Shown here: positions 53,250 through 60,808 of the stretch, piece after piece | Numbering within the stretch: the stretch's first letter is position 1 | How the letters are laid out: every line of letters starts with the position of its first letter | Origin: Parachryseolinea silvisoli | Lineage (GTDB): Bacteria; Bacteroidota; Bacteroidia; Cytophagales; Cyclobacteriaceae | Reading direction: 5' to 3' | DNA: 64,000 bases | Assembly: GCF_021190955.1 (NCBI RefSeq) | Contig: NZ_JAIOAO010000001.1 | Coordinates: 62,001-126,000 of the forward strand | Made by a program: the position numbers and the translations under genes | The notes under the pieces: generated by a model | The model's input: only the letters and a program-made list of their open reading frames with translations | Told to the model about the DNA's origin: nothing | Databases searched by the model: none

Positions 53250-54932
53250 ATGGAAAAGATAAGAGCAGTAGGTTCAACGGCTGCGCGCAAAGAAGTTATT
53301 TTTCAAAACAGCGAAAAAGAGAAACGCGCGGCAGAGCTAGTGATTGCGAACACGGAGCTTATTTTCCAAAACGGCGAAAAGGAAAAGCGTGCCGCCGAAC
53401 TGATCGTCGCTAACCGGGAGCTACTTTTTCAAAATAAAGAAAAAGAAGACCGGGCTGCCGAATTGATTTTGGCAAACCAGGAACTTGTCATTCAGAATCA
53501 GGAAAAGGAGCATCGGGCGGCCGAGCTGATTATCGCCAACCGGGAGCTGGCCTTTCAAAATACAGAGAAAGAGAAACGTGCCGCAGAATTAGTCATTGCG
53601 AATACGGAGCTCGCCTACCAAAATGGAGAGAAGGAAAAACGCGCTGCCGAGTTAATTATCGCCAATCAGGAGCTTGTCATTCAAAATGCCGAAAAAGAAA
53701 AACGAGCAGCCGATCTGGTTATTGCCAATATTGAGCTAGCCTATCAAAATGCGGAGAAAGAAAAGCGAGCGGCTGAGCTGAGCGTTGCCAACACAGAACT
53801 GGCGTACCAAAACCGGGAAAAGGAAAAACGGGCTACGGAGCTCATTATTACGAATCACGAACTTGCCATGGCCGAGGAACAATTCCGGCAAGTGGTAGAG
53901 TCCTCGCCAAATGCGATAGTCGTTATTAATGTGAAGGGTCTGATTACACTTGTCAATAATCAAACTGAAAAGCTCTTTGAATACGACCGTGATGAGCTGA
54001 TCGGGAACAAGGCGGAGATGTTGATGCCCGAAAGGTTTCGGGATCAGTATTCCCACCATAGGGCCATGTTTTTCAACGCGCCACAAACACGTTCTGTGGG
54101 CGCAGACCACGAGCTATATGCTCTCAGTAAAAGTGGAACGGAGATCCAGGTGGAGATTGGATTAAATCCTATCGAAACTGTAAAGGGAAAAAAGATCCTT
54201 GTATCCATTATTGACATCACGGAACGGAAAGCCCAGGAGGTAATGCTGATAAAGCACAACAAAGAGCTTGAGCAATTTGCCTATGTCGCGTCGCATGATC
54301 TGCAGGAGCCGTTGCGAACCGTCGCTAATTATATGGACGTTTTCGAAACCGATTATCTGCCGCTGCTGGATGATAAGGCGCGGCAGTACATCAAATCTGT
54401 TACGCGGGCTACAGAAAGGATGAGTATGCTTATAAAATCCCTGCTGGCATTTTCCAGGTTGGGTCACAACAAAGTTCTTGTTAGCGTGGATTGCAACGAT
54501 TTGGTTGCCGACGTACTGGACGACCTGGCTACCGTCATAGAAAAATCGGATGCTACTATCTGTATATCTCCCCTGCCCGTATTGAATCTGTACGAAGTGG
54601 AAATGCGCCAGGTGTTCCAAAATCTTATTACAAACGCGATCAAGTTCATGAAAAAACATGCGAAACCGAAAATCGAAATCGGCGCGGAACAGATCAAAGA
54701 TCGCTGGCGGTTCTCCATACGGGATAATGGGATCGGCATTGCCGCTAATTCTTTTGATCGTGTGTTTGATATCTTTCAACGACTGCACACTTCCAAAACC
54801 TATGAAGGCAGCGGCATAGGGCTGGCAAATTGCAAAAAAATCATTCAGCTGCACGGAGGAGACATCAGCATTGAATCAACATTAGGAAAAGGAACAACCT
54901 TTTATTTTGACGTACCAATCCTGACAAAATGA
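53250..54932 (+). CDS. PAS histidine kinase with nine 21-residue coiled-coil repeats
   Basis: With the start at 53250 (after the preceding stop) the protein has 560 residues. Residues 18-206 are nine tandem copies of a 21-residue unit, F-Q-N-x-E-K-E-K-R-A-A-E-L-x-I-A-N-x-E-L-x, exactly three heptads. A PAS domain follows (EEQFRQVVESSPNAIVVINV to SIIDITERK, about 208-327), then HisKA with His349 (FAYVASHDLQEPL) and HATPase (FQNLITNAIKFM, RDNGIGI, GSGIGLANCKKI). No membrane segment is seen. The long parallel coiled coil may set distance or phase of signalling. The response-regulator gene overlaps its stop by 4 bp. Confidence 0.9.
   Translation: MEKIRAVGSTAARKEVIFQNSEKEKRAAELVIANTELIFQNGEKEKRAAELIVANRELLFQNKEKEDRAAELILANQELVIQNQEKEHRAAELIIANRELAFQNTEKEKRAAELVIANTELAYQNGEKEKRAAELIIANQELVIQNAEKEKRAADLVIANIELAYQNAEKEKRAAELSVANTELAYQNREKEKRATELIITNHELAMAEEQFRQVVESSPNAIVVINVKGLITLVNNQTEKLFEYDRDELIGNKAEMLMPERFRDQYSHHRAMFFNAPQTRSVGADHELYALSKSGTEIQVEIGLNPIETVKGKKILVSIIDITERKAQEVMLIKHNKELEQFAYVASHDLQEPLRTVANYMDVFETDYLPLLDDKARQYIKSVTRATERMSMLIKSLLAFSRLGHNKVLVSVDCNDLVADVLDDLATVIEKSDATICISPLPVLNLYEVEMRQVFQNLITNAIKFMKKHAKPKIEIGAEQIKDRWRFSIRDNGIGIAANSFDRVFDIFQRLHTSKTYEGSGIGLANCKKIIQLHGGDISIESTLGKGTTFYFDVPILTK
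53301..53867 (+). repeat. Nine 63-bp coding repeats (21-residue coiled-coil unit)
   Basis: The units keep the protein motif (Q-N-x-E-K-E-K-R-A-A-E-L) while the DNA varies at synonymous sites (aaacgcgcggca, aagcgtgccgcc, cgggctgccgaa and so on). Copy 4 and 7 carry I-Q-N instead of F-Q-N; copies 6, 8 and 9 have Y-Q-N. The last unit (A-T-E-L-I-I-T-N-H-E-L) is the most diverged. Confidence 0.9.
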
Positions 54933-55339
54933 ATAGAACGCTTACGTCCATCATGCTGATCGACGACAACCCCGACGACAACTTCATTCATGAAAGAGCC
55001 ATCCGGAAGATCAACAGTGCCAGCGTTGTTACCACGAAAGAATCCGGCGAGGAAGCATTATCACATTTAACATCCATGACGTCATATCATGCGGATCTTA
55101 TTTTCCTGGATATTAATATGCCGGAAATGAACGGATGGGAATTTCTGGAGCGTTACAGCAAACTGGATAAGGAACTGCAATGTCAGTCTATTATTATCAT
55201 GCTGACAACCTCCGACAACGAGGATGATGTGGCGAAATCCAAAACATTTAGCAATGTAACGGATTTTATTACCAAACCACTGACGCAAGAGAAAATGGCC
55301 TTTATCTGCGGAAAGTATTTCACGCTACCATGTCCTTAA
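54929..55339 (+). CDS. Single-domain response regulator
   Basis: The 136-residue receiver has the acidic pocket LIDDNPDD, phospho-acceptor Asp61 (LIFLDINMPEMNG), a conserved Thr in IIMLTTSDN and Lys in FITKPL. It overlaps the upstream kinase by 4 bp (ATGA), so it is its probable partner. The N-D-D insert pattern is that of Rcp1-like regulators. No output domain. Confidence 0.9.
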   Translation: MNRTLTSIMLIDDNPDDNFIHERAIRKINSASVVTTKESGEEALSHLTSMTSYHADLIFLDINMPEMNGWEFLERYSKLDKELQCQSIIIMLTTSDNEDDVAKSKTFSNVTDFITKPLTQEKMAFICGKYFTLPCP

Positions 55340-55446
55340 CCAGGCGTATGCTCCTGTATACTCTCGAAGGGCACCCTTACAATAAATAAAAATACAACGG
55401 CAATAATACATATCTGGGCAAATACTCTCCCTGTTAGCACCTGATA

Positions 55447-55536
55447 ATGATTACCACCCTACATCCAATTCGAATGCTCCTTGCCGATGACGACCATGAT
55501 GATATGCGTCATTCACTGCTTTTCCATTGCGCGTGA
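55447..55536 (+). pseudogene. Truncated remnant of a response-regulator receiver domain
   Basis: From the ATG at 55447 the frame encodes the start of a receiver domain (IRMLLADDDHDD) but after ten more codons meets TGA at 55534-55536. The next sequence has no continuation of the fold in any frame. The 275-bp gap between two intact receiver genes (55340-55614) therefore holds the debris of a third copy and nothing else I recognise. Confidence 0.5.
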
Positions 55537-55614
55537 TCCAATAAATCGCGTAATTGCAATTGGGTTCACCACATTCTACCAGTTATTGATTGATGCGGTA
55601 TAACGGAATAAACA

Positions 55615-56091
55615 ATGACCGATTTAGACATCAGTATGCAAGAACTTGAGAAAGTCAAAATAATCAACAAAAGCGGCCCTATAATAGTTATAGAGGACGA
55701 TTCTGACGACCAGGATTTTCTAACGGAGGTCTTTGAGAAATTAAATTATCCTAATAAAATCTTATTCTTTCGGGACGGCCAGGAGGCACTTGATCATATC
55801 TACAGTTGCAAAGACGCCCCATTCCTGATACTGTCCGATATTAATATGCCCAAACTCAATGGATTTGCTCTCAGGGAAAAGCTAAAAACCGATTCTAACC
55901 TGAGTAATAAATGTATTCCCTATTTGTTTTTCACTACTGCGTCAAGTCAAAAGGCGGTAATCGATGCCTACAGCCAGTCTGTACAGGGATTTTTCGTAAA
56001 GCAAAACTCGATGTCAGAATTAGAATTAACGATTCGGGCAATTATGGAATACTGGCGGCGATGTGCAGCGCCAAATGATTTCACCTCCTGA
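55615..56091 (+). CDS. Single-domain response regulator
   Basis: The 158 residues hold a short N-terminal extension and a receiver with VIEDDSDDQD, phospho-acceptor Asp75 (LILSDINMPKLNG), Thr in FFTTAS and Lys in FFVKQNS. It is AT-rich compared with the che genes. No output domain. It is probably part of the same relay as the two kinases upstream, although 275 bp separates it from the previous receiver gene. Confidence 0.87.
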   Translation: MTDLDISMQELEKVKIINKSGPIIVIEDDSDDQDFLTEVFEKLNYPNKILFFRDGQEALDHIYSCKDAPFLILSDINMPKLNGFALREKLKTDSNLSNKCIPYLFFTTASSQKAVIDAYSQSVQGFFVKQNSMSELELTIRAIMEYWRRCAAPNDFTS

Positions 56092-56119
56092 TCTCCCTGT
56101 TGGAACATGGAGCCTTCAT

Positions 56120-56376
56120 TCAAACATGTGTATTCATATGCACTGGAATCAGGGTAGGCCTGGCCCCGAGCTGCCTCAATATTCGGGCATGGCCAACTAA
56201 AGCTTGAAAAAAGGTCCTTGAGCTCTTGTACGGTAAACCGAACTCGAGTGCCGTCGATTTTACGATGGAGGCGATCTTGTTATAATGGACATGACAAATA
56301 GTAGGAAAAAGGTGGTGCTCTATCTGGAAGTTAAGCCCACCAACATACCAGGAGAACCACTTACCTTGTTATTGAG
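56120..56376 (-). pseudogene. C-terminal remnant of a membrane fatty-acid desaturase
   Basis: The minus strand encodes, up to a natural stop at 56120-56122, GKWFSWYVGGLNFQIEHHLF (plus P) and a further ~60 residues including NKIASIVKSTALEFGLPY. GGLNFQIEHHLFP is the third histidine box (Q-x-x-H-H) of acyl-lipid delta-5/delta-6-type desaturases. Upstream, a TAA interrupts this frame, and LNNKV, which normally precedes the box, appears in another frame at 56376-56362: a frameshift. No start codon or other histidine boxes remain. It is a decayed gene end. Confidence 0.75.
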
Positions 56377-56468
56377 TTTAAGGCAGCCATAGTAAGGGAC
56401 AGAATGTCGCCCAAGATGCTTCACAAATTAGAAGAGCTGACAAAATTTTTAAACATGCTTAACGCTTG

Positions 56469-56684
56469 ATGACTAAACTCGGAGAATTCCTTAACCAAAA
56501 GGCAGTAATTAAAGCTGAAATCGCCAGAAGAACTGGAATTACAAACCAGCGCATGACTGATATTACCACCAATACCGACGTGATCTTGCGGGCTGATGAG
56601 GTGTGGTTGATAGCTCGGGCCATTGGGGTTGATCCAGGCCACCTTCTTGAATATGTTTGTGGGCATTTAAGCCTTCAGGCTTAG
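56469..56684 (+). CDS. Small XRE-like helix-turn-helix protein
   Basis: The 71-residue protein is almost only a DNA-binding domain: LGEFLNQKAVIKAEIARRTGI, NQRMTDITTN, then ADEVWLIARAIGVDPGHLLEYV. This is the five-helix pattern of Cro/C1-type regulators. It begins 83 bp after the 5' edge of the desaturase remnant on the opposite strand. AT-rich. No partner gene is adjacent. Function unknown; a leftover of a mobile element is possible. Confidence 0.7.
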   Translation: MTKLGEFLNQKAVIKAEIARRTGITNQRMTDITTNTDVILRADEVWLIARAIGVDPGHLLEYVCGHLSLQA

Positions 56685-57102
56685 GTAAGGACTATACCAG
56701 TAATTGCCGCTAAGAGTTGATCATTTAGGTGGGTAGTCGATACATTCTATTTAAAAAATGACGCGTCGTTAGGAAACCGGATGATATTAATAGATTACAT
56801 AAGAGAAGAAAGACGTTTAAAGCTAACGATAGGCACCGGTAGTTCTTCAACCGAGGCGTATTCATCGGTATATTAGATCATTCAACTGCGTAGGTTATAG
56901 TATTAGTTTGCTCAAATTACCACTGGTCCACGATTTGAGCGATGTTCTCGTGTACACATTGGGGAGTACGGAGCGGTCACACTCGACCCTATATGACCGA
57001 ATCAACGCAATCACTCCGCAGTTCGATTTGGCGAATTTCCAGGTTCTTCTTTCGTTCCTGCTTTCAATTTAAGAAATCCGGGGATGCTAAAATGATCCTG
57101 AG
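56685..57102. other. AT-rich gap without a recognised gene
   Basis: This 418-bp region has many stop codons in all frames. A ~30-codon frame from 56781 begins MILIDYIREERRLKLT, faintly like a helix-turn-helix start, but does not continue. Nothing else is identifiable. It may be further debris of the 55.3-57.1 kb decayed stretch. Confidence 0.35.
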
Positions 57103-58287
57103 TTAAAAAAGCTGGGCAGGCGATATTTTTAAAAACTCCTGCCATGGAACTCCGCTATTTCCAACTAATAAAACTTTATCTGGTTCGTGTTGCTTTTTAA
57201 ACGCTTCCATTCCTGGCGCCTTCTGTATCGCCCCACTTTTCACCTCGATACCGACAATCTTTCCTCTCTTCTCCAGTACAAAATCAATCTCATCATTTCT
57301 ATGACGCCAATAGTGCACAGTATAGCCTTCACTTAATTGATGGTTCACCAGATGTGCCCCAATAGCGGCTTCTACCCAGCGCCCCCATACGTCAGGTTTA
57401 TTGTTAACTTCTCCAAGTGAAGCGCCCTGCTGTGCCGTTAGCAATGCAGTGTTATGTACCTGAAATTTCGGGCTCGATGATCGCTGTCGTAGTTGTTCAC
57501 CCGTATACTTTTCTATTCCAGCTAGCAACCCAGCGGTATCCAGCAACTGCAGATAATGCGCCAATGTTGTTGTGTTACCAGCGTCCTGCAACTGCCCTAC
57601 AATTTTAGTATACGACAATATTTGCCCCGAATACAAACATCCCAATTCGAAAAGCTTACGCAATAATGCCGGCTTATCGACACGGGTAAGCATGAGGATA
57701 TCCTTTGAAATGCTTGTTTCAATGAGCGCGTCGTTTACGTATTTCTTCCATCGCTCTTCGTCAGCCGTCAAAGCAGCGGCTCCCGGATAGCCGCCAAACC
57801 AAACGTATTCCTCGGCAGTCACCCCAAACGCCGTCTCCATCTCGGCGAAGGACCAGTGACCAAGATAAGTAGTCTCAAATCTCCCGGCGAGTGACTCCGT
57901 CAGTCCTTGTTGCAAGAGCAAGCGGGAGGATCCCAATAAGATAACCTTTATGTTTTGCTTTGATCGCGTGTCCTCATCCCATAGCTTCTTAACGATCTCG
58001 CTCCAGTTGGTGATCTTCTGGATTTCATCAACGGCCAGAATGAATTCAGAAGCTTCTGAAGATCTGAGTTGGAAACGAGCCATTTCCCATTGTTGCTCCA
58101 GCCATACCTCCCCTGAATTAGCGACAGAATCCGCCGCTGCAAACAGGTGCGGTACGTTTAGTTTTGTTAAAACCTGGCCCGTGAGCGTGCTTTTGCCCAC
58201 TTGACGAGGGCCCATAAGCACTTGAATGAAGCTTCTGGGTTCCAGCATCCTCTTTGTAAGTTGCTCAATATAAGGGCGTTCAAACAT
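57103..58287 (-). CDS. AAA ATPase with DUF4143 domain
   Basis: The 394 residues have a Walker A motif GPRQVGKST (26-34), Walker B FILAVDEIQ (about 83-91), sensor residues in VILLGSSRLLL and a C-terminal DUF4143 domain with a nuclease-like core (NDEIDFVLEKRGKIVGIEVKS; E-I-D...E-V-K). The gene is isolated. A palindromic operator-like site lies directly upstream. The family is widespread in bacteria and archaea and its role is unknown. The D/E-x-K arrangement suggests a restriction-endonuclease-like fold. Activity is not claimed. Confidence 0.85.
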   Translation of the reverse strand: MFERPYIEQLTKRMLEPRSFIQVLMGPRQVGKSTLTGQVLTKLNVPHLFAAADSVANSGEVWLEQQWEMARFQLRSSEASEFILAVDEIQKITNWSEIVKKLWDEDTRSKQNIKVILLGSSRLLLQQGLTESLAGRFETTYLGHWSFAEMETAFGVTAEEYVWFGGYPGAAALTADEERWKKYVNDALIETSISKDILMLTRVDKPALLRKLFELGCLYSGQILSYTKIVGQLQDAGNTTTLAHYLQLLDTAGLLAGIEKYTGEQLRQRSSSPKFQVHNTALLTAQQGASLGEVNNKPDVWGRWVEAAIGAHLVNHQLSEGYTVHYWRHRNDEIDFVLEKRGKIVGIEVKSGAIQKAPGMEAFKKQHEPDKVLLVGNSGVPWQEFLKISPAQLF

Positions 58288-58310
58288 ATTTTACAATTTA
58301 CTTAATAAGC

Positions 58311-58340
58311 TGAGTAAATTTACTCAATAGTCTGAGCAAA
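58311..58340. promoter_or_regulatory. Palindrome plus third half-site upstream of the AAA/DUF4143 gene
   Basis: TGAGTAAATTTACTCA (58311-58326) is a perfect 16-bp palindrome. A third half-site TGAGCAAA follows at 58333-58340, 22 bp from the first (two helical turns). It begins 24 bp before the gene start (58287). Operator function is inference. Confidence 0.5.
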
Positions 58341-58429
58341 CTGCTATTCATGCAGTGCATTTTTTAGGCGGGCTTATAAAAGGTATGGCTTTCCACAACG
58401 CGCGCGGAAAGCCACCCCTACCCTTTTCA

Positions 58430-59230
58430 TTACTTCAACGCCAATATCTTCGCACCCCCCATATGATCCAATAACTGCACCTTGTTGTCTTCCAGTAGCA
58501 GCCCGAACCGGACGCCGATCGAGAGCATCACGGTATAGGACTCGTCCGCAGGCACCAGGTCTGTGCTTAGGTCCAGCGTGATCGGCGGCGCGCCGTTTTG
58601 AGCGGGGTACCAGGGACTGGACACTTGCACCGGCGCGTACATGCCGTCAAACCAGTCCGGCGGAGCGTAAGCGGCTTTAGATTCCTGATACAGAATATCC
58701 GGCACGATACCTAACACCGCGGTAATACAAAAATAGGGATGCTGATGCGGCGGGAAGAAATTCAGGCCGCGCACCAGCTCGGAAATTTCCACGTGGGCGG
58801 AGCGTGTTTGGCGTGAAAGCGACCAGGTGATCGCCGTAAACAGCATGGTATCAAATGTACTCCGTTTGTTTAAGGGCAACCCTTGCAGCAGTGTGGGCAT
58901 GGAGGTCAACCTGAACGCACGCTCGCCCAGTGGCCCTTCGGTGTCTTTTTGTTTTACATGTTTGAGTAAGCTGTTGATTTTGGCGGTGATGTTGTAGTTC
59001 GCGACGGAGCGAAGCGCCCCCAGCATAAACCGGATGTTTTTGCCCAGCATGACGCCTGCGCCAAATTCCTGGCGGTGCAGACGGTTGAGGGCATAGCCCG
59101 GTGAATTATTAATCGTGTCTTTCGACGGGCCGCCTGTGCGGCGAAGAATGATCTTGTCCGTGCCTTTCATTTTGTAGGCGGTCAGATCGCCCAACTTGCC
59201 GGTAAACGTAATGTCTCTGAGAAATGCCAT
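58430..59230 (-). CDS. Hypothetical protein, diverged paralogue of the 60042-60803 product
   Basis: The 266-residue protein is unknown. Its N-terminus (TFTGKLGDLTAYKMKGTD, then RRTGG) matches the plus-strand protein at 60042 (GQLGGLSFYKTAKDG, RQKGG). Later blocks QEFGAG / SEFGRAG, LLQGLPLN / LLQGFEFN and a beta-rich C-terminus align at the same spacing. No signal peptide, membrane segment or enzyme motif is visible. GC-rich codon use matches the host. It faces away from its paralogue with the helix-turn-helix gene between them. A structural or particle-like role is only a guess. Confidence 0.65.
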   Translation of the reverse strand: MAFLRDITFTGKLGDLTAYKMKGTDKIILRRTGGPSKDTINNSPGYALNRLHRQEFGAGVMLGKNIRFMLGALRSVANYNITAKINSLLKHVKQKDTEGPLGERAFRLTSMPTLLQGLPLNKRSTFDTMLFTAITWSLSRQTRSAHVEISELVRGLNFFPPHQHPYFCITAVLGIVPDILYQESKAAYAPPDWFDGMYAPVQVSSPWYPAQNGAPPITLDLSTDLVPADESYTVMLSIGVRFGLLLEDNKVQLLDHMGGAKILALK

Positions 59231-59600
59231 ACATGTTGTTTTTAAGGTTTGAAAAATTTTCTTAAAAAATGCCGCATGATGCCCGTCAGCGTCATGCTTG
59301 CAACGACCGGGATATTCCCTTGATCCAGGGATGTTCTACGCTATAAAGCAGTAGATCATCCGTGGTTCATGTGTGGAACATCTATGGAAGAACCCTGTGG
59401 CAGACTCGAAGGAAGGTCGTCTTTGAAGGCCTTTGCAAAGACACTGTTCCGATCAGCCACGAACATCCATCCCCTACGGTTGTCGCTATAAAACAACGCA
59501 AAACATTTCTTTTCAGGGTATCAAATCTGATTCAACATGTGGTCAACATGTGATCTGTGTGTGCTATAGATGTGATCGGAAGATGATCCGAAAGAAAATA
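59231..59600. other. Intergenic region with repeated CAACATGT motifs
   Basis: The 370-bp region between the helix-turn-helix gene and the 266-residue gene has CAACATGTG twice in direct orientation with an 11-bp period (59533-59541 and 59544-59552) and one inverted copy (ACATGTTG, 59231-59238) touching the start codon at 59230. It also has an inverted repeat GATGTTC / GAACATC (59330-59336, 59376-59382). No coding frame. Regulation by the nearby helix-turn-helix protein is possible. Confidence 0.45.
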
Positions 59601-59801
59601 TTAAAAATTTGCCATGGCGCGCAACACTTCGTCTTCCGAGACGCCGGCATAGCGGCAATACTCCTGTACCGTAACGGGCTGGCCAGGGGCTTTGCCAAGC
59701 CAGGCACGCAGTTTCGCCATGCTTGCCCGCGCACGGCGCTCGCTCTTACCGGTCAGGCGCGCAATGTCTTTTGAATAAATAACGATCCGGTCGATTTTCA
59801 T
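59601..59801 (-). CDS. Small helix-turn-helix protein of the compact element
   Basis: The 66-residue protein (from the ATG at 59801) reads as a short DNA-binding domain: DIARLTGKSERRARASMAKL is a helix-turn-helix followed by a loop (GKAPGQPVTVQEYC) and a C-terminal helix (SEDEVLRAMA). Similar small proteins recur near mobile genes in Bacteroidota. A TATATTTG element lies 4 bp before the ATG, so a leaderless mRNA is likely; the in-frame upstream codons overlap that element. It lies between the divergent paralogues and is their likely regulator. Confidence 0.7.
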   Translation of the reverse strand: MKIDRIVIYSKDIARLTGKSERRARASMAKLRAWLGKAPGQPVTVQEYCRYAGVSEDEVLRAMANF

Positions 59802-59805
59802 TTTC

Positions 59806-59813
59806 CAAATATA
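59806..59813 (-). promoter_or_regulatory. -7 promoter element abutting the helix-turn-helix start codon
   Basis: On the minus strand TATATTTG is followed by GAAA and the ATG at 59801. The 4-nt gap equals that of the HxlR gene at 37157. Confidence 0.55.
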
Positions 59814-59846
59814 CAAGTATATAGATTACATACTAAAAAATACCGG

Positions 59847-59930
59847 CGGTCATTCGCGGACATTTTAGGACGTTTTAGGACGAAACAGGACATAACATGA
59901 CGAATTAGGAAATAACGGCCATCCGCGGAC
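59847..59930. repeat. Iteron-like array with 10-bp period flanked by direct repeats
   Basis: Five consecutive 10-mers from 59861 follow the pattern C-A/G-x-x-x-x-x-G/A-G/T-G-A: CATTTTAGGA, CGTTTTAGGA, CGAAACAGGA, CATAACATGA, CGAATTAGGA (59861-59910), preceded by CATTCGCGGA (59851-59860). The array is bounded by CGGTCATTCGCGGAC (59847-59861) and CGGCCATCCGCGGAC (59916-59930), 13 of 15 identical. It sits between the helix-turn-helix gene (minus) and the 60042 gene (plus). One unit per helical turn suits a cooperative binding site or an origin. Confidence 0.7.
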
Positions 59931-60041
59931 GCGTGTCTTTCACGGCTCGTATATACTTCTCTCTTTTGTGCTGTTGTTGCAACGACGGCTTAACCGGGGT
60001 GTGCCTGACACGACGGATTACAAAACAAAATAATAGTATAT

Positions 60042-60803
60042 ATGGCAAGACAAGATGGAGTGATTTTATTGAAGGGCCAATTGGGTGGCCTGTCGTTCTA
60101 CAAGACCGCGAAGGATGGTCACCTGGCCCGGCAGAAAGGCGGCGTGGATGCAAAGCGGATCCGCACCGAAGCGGCCTTTGCCCGTACGCGTGAGAATGGC
60201 TCGGAGTTCGGGCGTGCCGGTCAGGCAGGGCGGTTGTTGCGCACGGCGTTTCGTGCGCTGCTGTTAAACTCGTCCGATAGCCGCACAGTATCGCGCCTGA
60301 CGCAGAAGTTTACCGAGGTGATCCATGCCGACACTACCAGCGCGCGCGGCGCACGCAACGTGGTGGATGGTGACATGAGCCTGCTGCAGGGCTTTGAGTT
60401 CAACATCGATGGTAAGCTGCGGCAGACATTGCTGGCGCAGTACAGCGTGGACGTGAACCGGGCGACGGGATTGGTAACGATCAACGTGCCGCAGTTTGTG
60501 CCGGCCGAGCTGATCGCTGCACCCATCGGCGCGACGAACTTTCGTCTCGTGGCCAGCGTGTCGGAGCTCGACTTTGCCGCCGATCGTTATAACAGCGAAG
60601 TGGCCGAGAGTGAAGAGAACATCACGGGATTGGAACAGCCGGTGACGATCAACCTGCCGCTGGAGGTGGCCGTCGGTACCACAAGCCCGTTAGTCGTGGT
60701 ATTGGGCATCGAGTTTTCGCAAGTGGTGAACGGTGCGATGTATGCGATCAACGACGGTGCGTATAACGCGCTGGCTGTGGTGGCGGTCGATGCGGAGGGC
60801 TAG
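60042..60803 (+). CDS. Hypothetical protein of the compact element
   Basis: The 253-residue protein opens with GVILLKGQLGGLSFYKTAKD, a Gly-rich strand motif. A basic segment (HLARQKGGVDAKRIR, EFGRAGQAGRLLRTAFRALL) and a helical middle follow. From about residue 125 the sequence is beta-rich (VDVNRATGLVTINVPQFV, VTINLPLEVAV, LVVVLGIEF). No enzyme motif, signal peptide or transmembrane helix is seen. The paralogue at 58430-59230 shares the full architecture. It is the first gene of an operon with the DUF5675 and membrane proteins. The TAG overlaps an alternative GTG start of the next gene. I do not recognise a named family. Confidence 0.7.
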   Translation: MARQDGVILLKGQLGGLSFYKTAKDGHLARQKGGVDAKRIRTEAAFARTRENGSEFGRAGQAGRLLRTAFRALLLNSSDSRTVSRLTQKFTEVIHADTTSARGARNVVDGDMSLLQGFEFNIDGKLRQTLLAQYSVDVNRATGLVTINVPQFVPAELIAAPIGATNFRLVASVSELDFAADRYNSEVAESEENITGLEQPVTINLPLEVAVGTTSPLVVVLGIEFSQVVNGAMYAINDGAYNALAVVAVDAEG

Positions 60804-60808
60804 TGGTA

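Noticed and set aside
53301-53867. Tandem 63-bp repeats considered as a CRISPR or satellite array
   Set aside because: The repeats are contiguous, in frame and encode a regular coiled coil; there are no spacers.
56781-56880. A short frame starting MILIDYIREERRLKLT as a regulator gene
   Set aside because: It ends after about 30 codons and shows no second half of a helix-turn-helix domain.
59851-59910. The 10-bp array considered as a CRISPR array
   Set aside because: Units are far too short and there are no unique spacers or cas genes.
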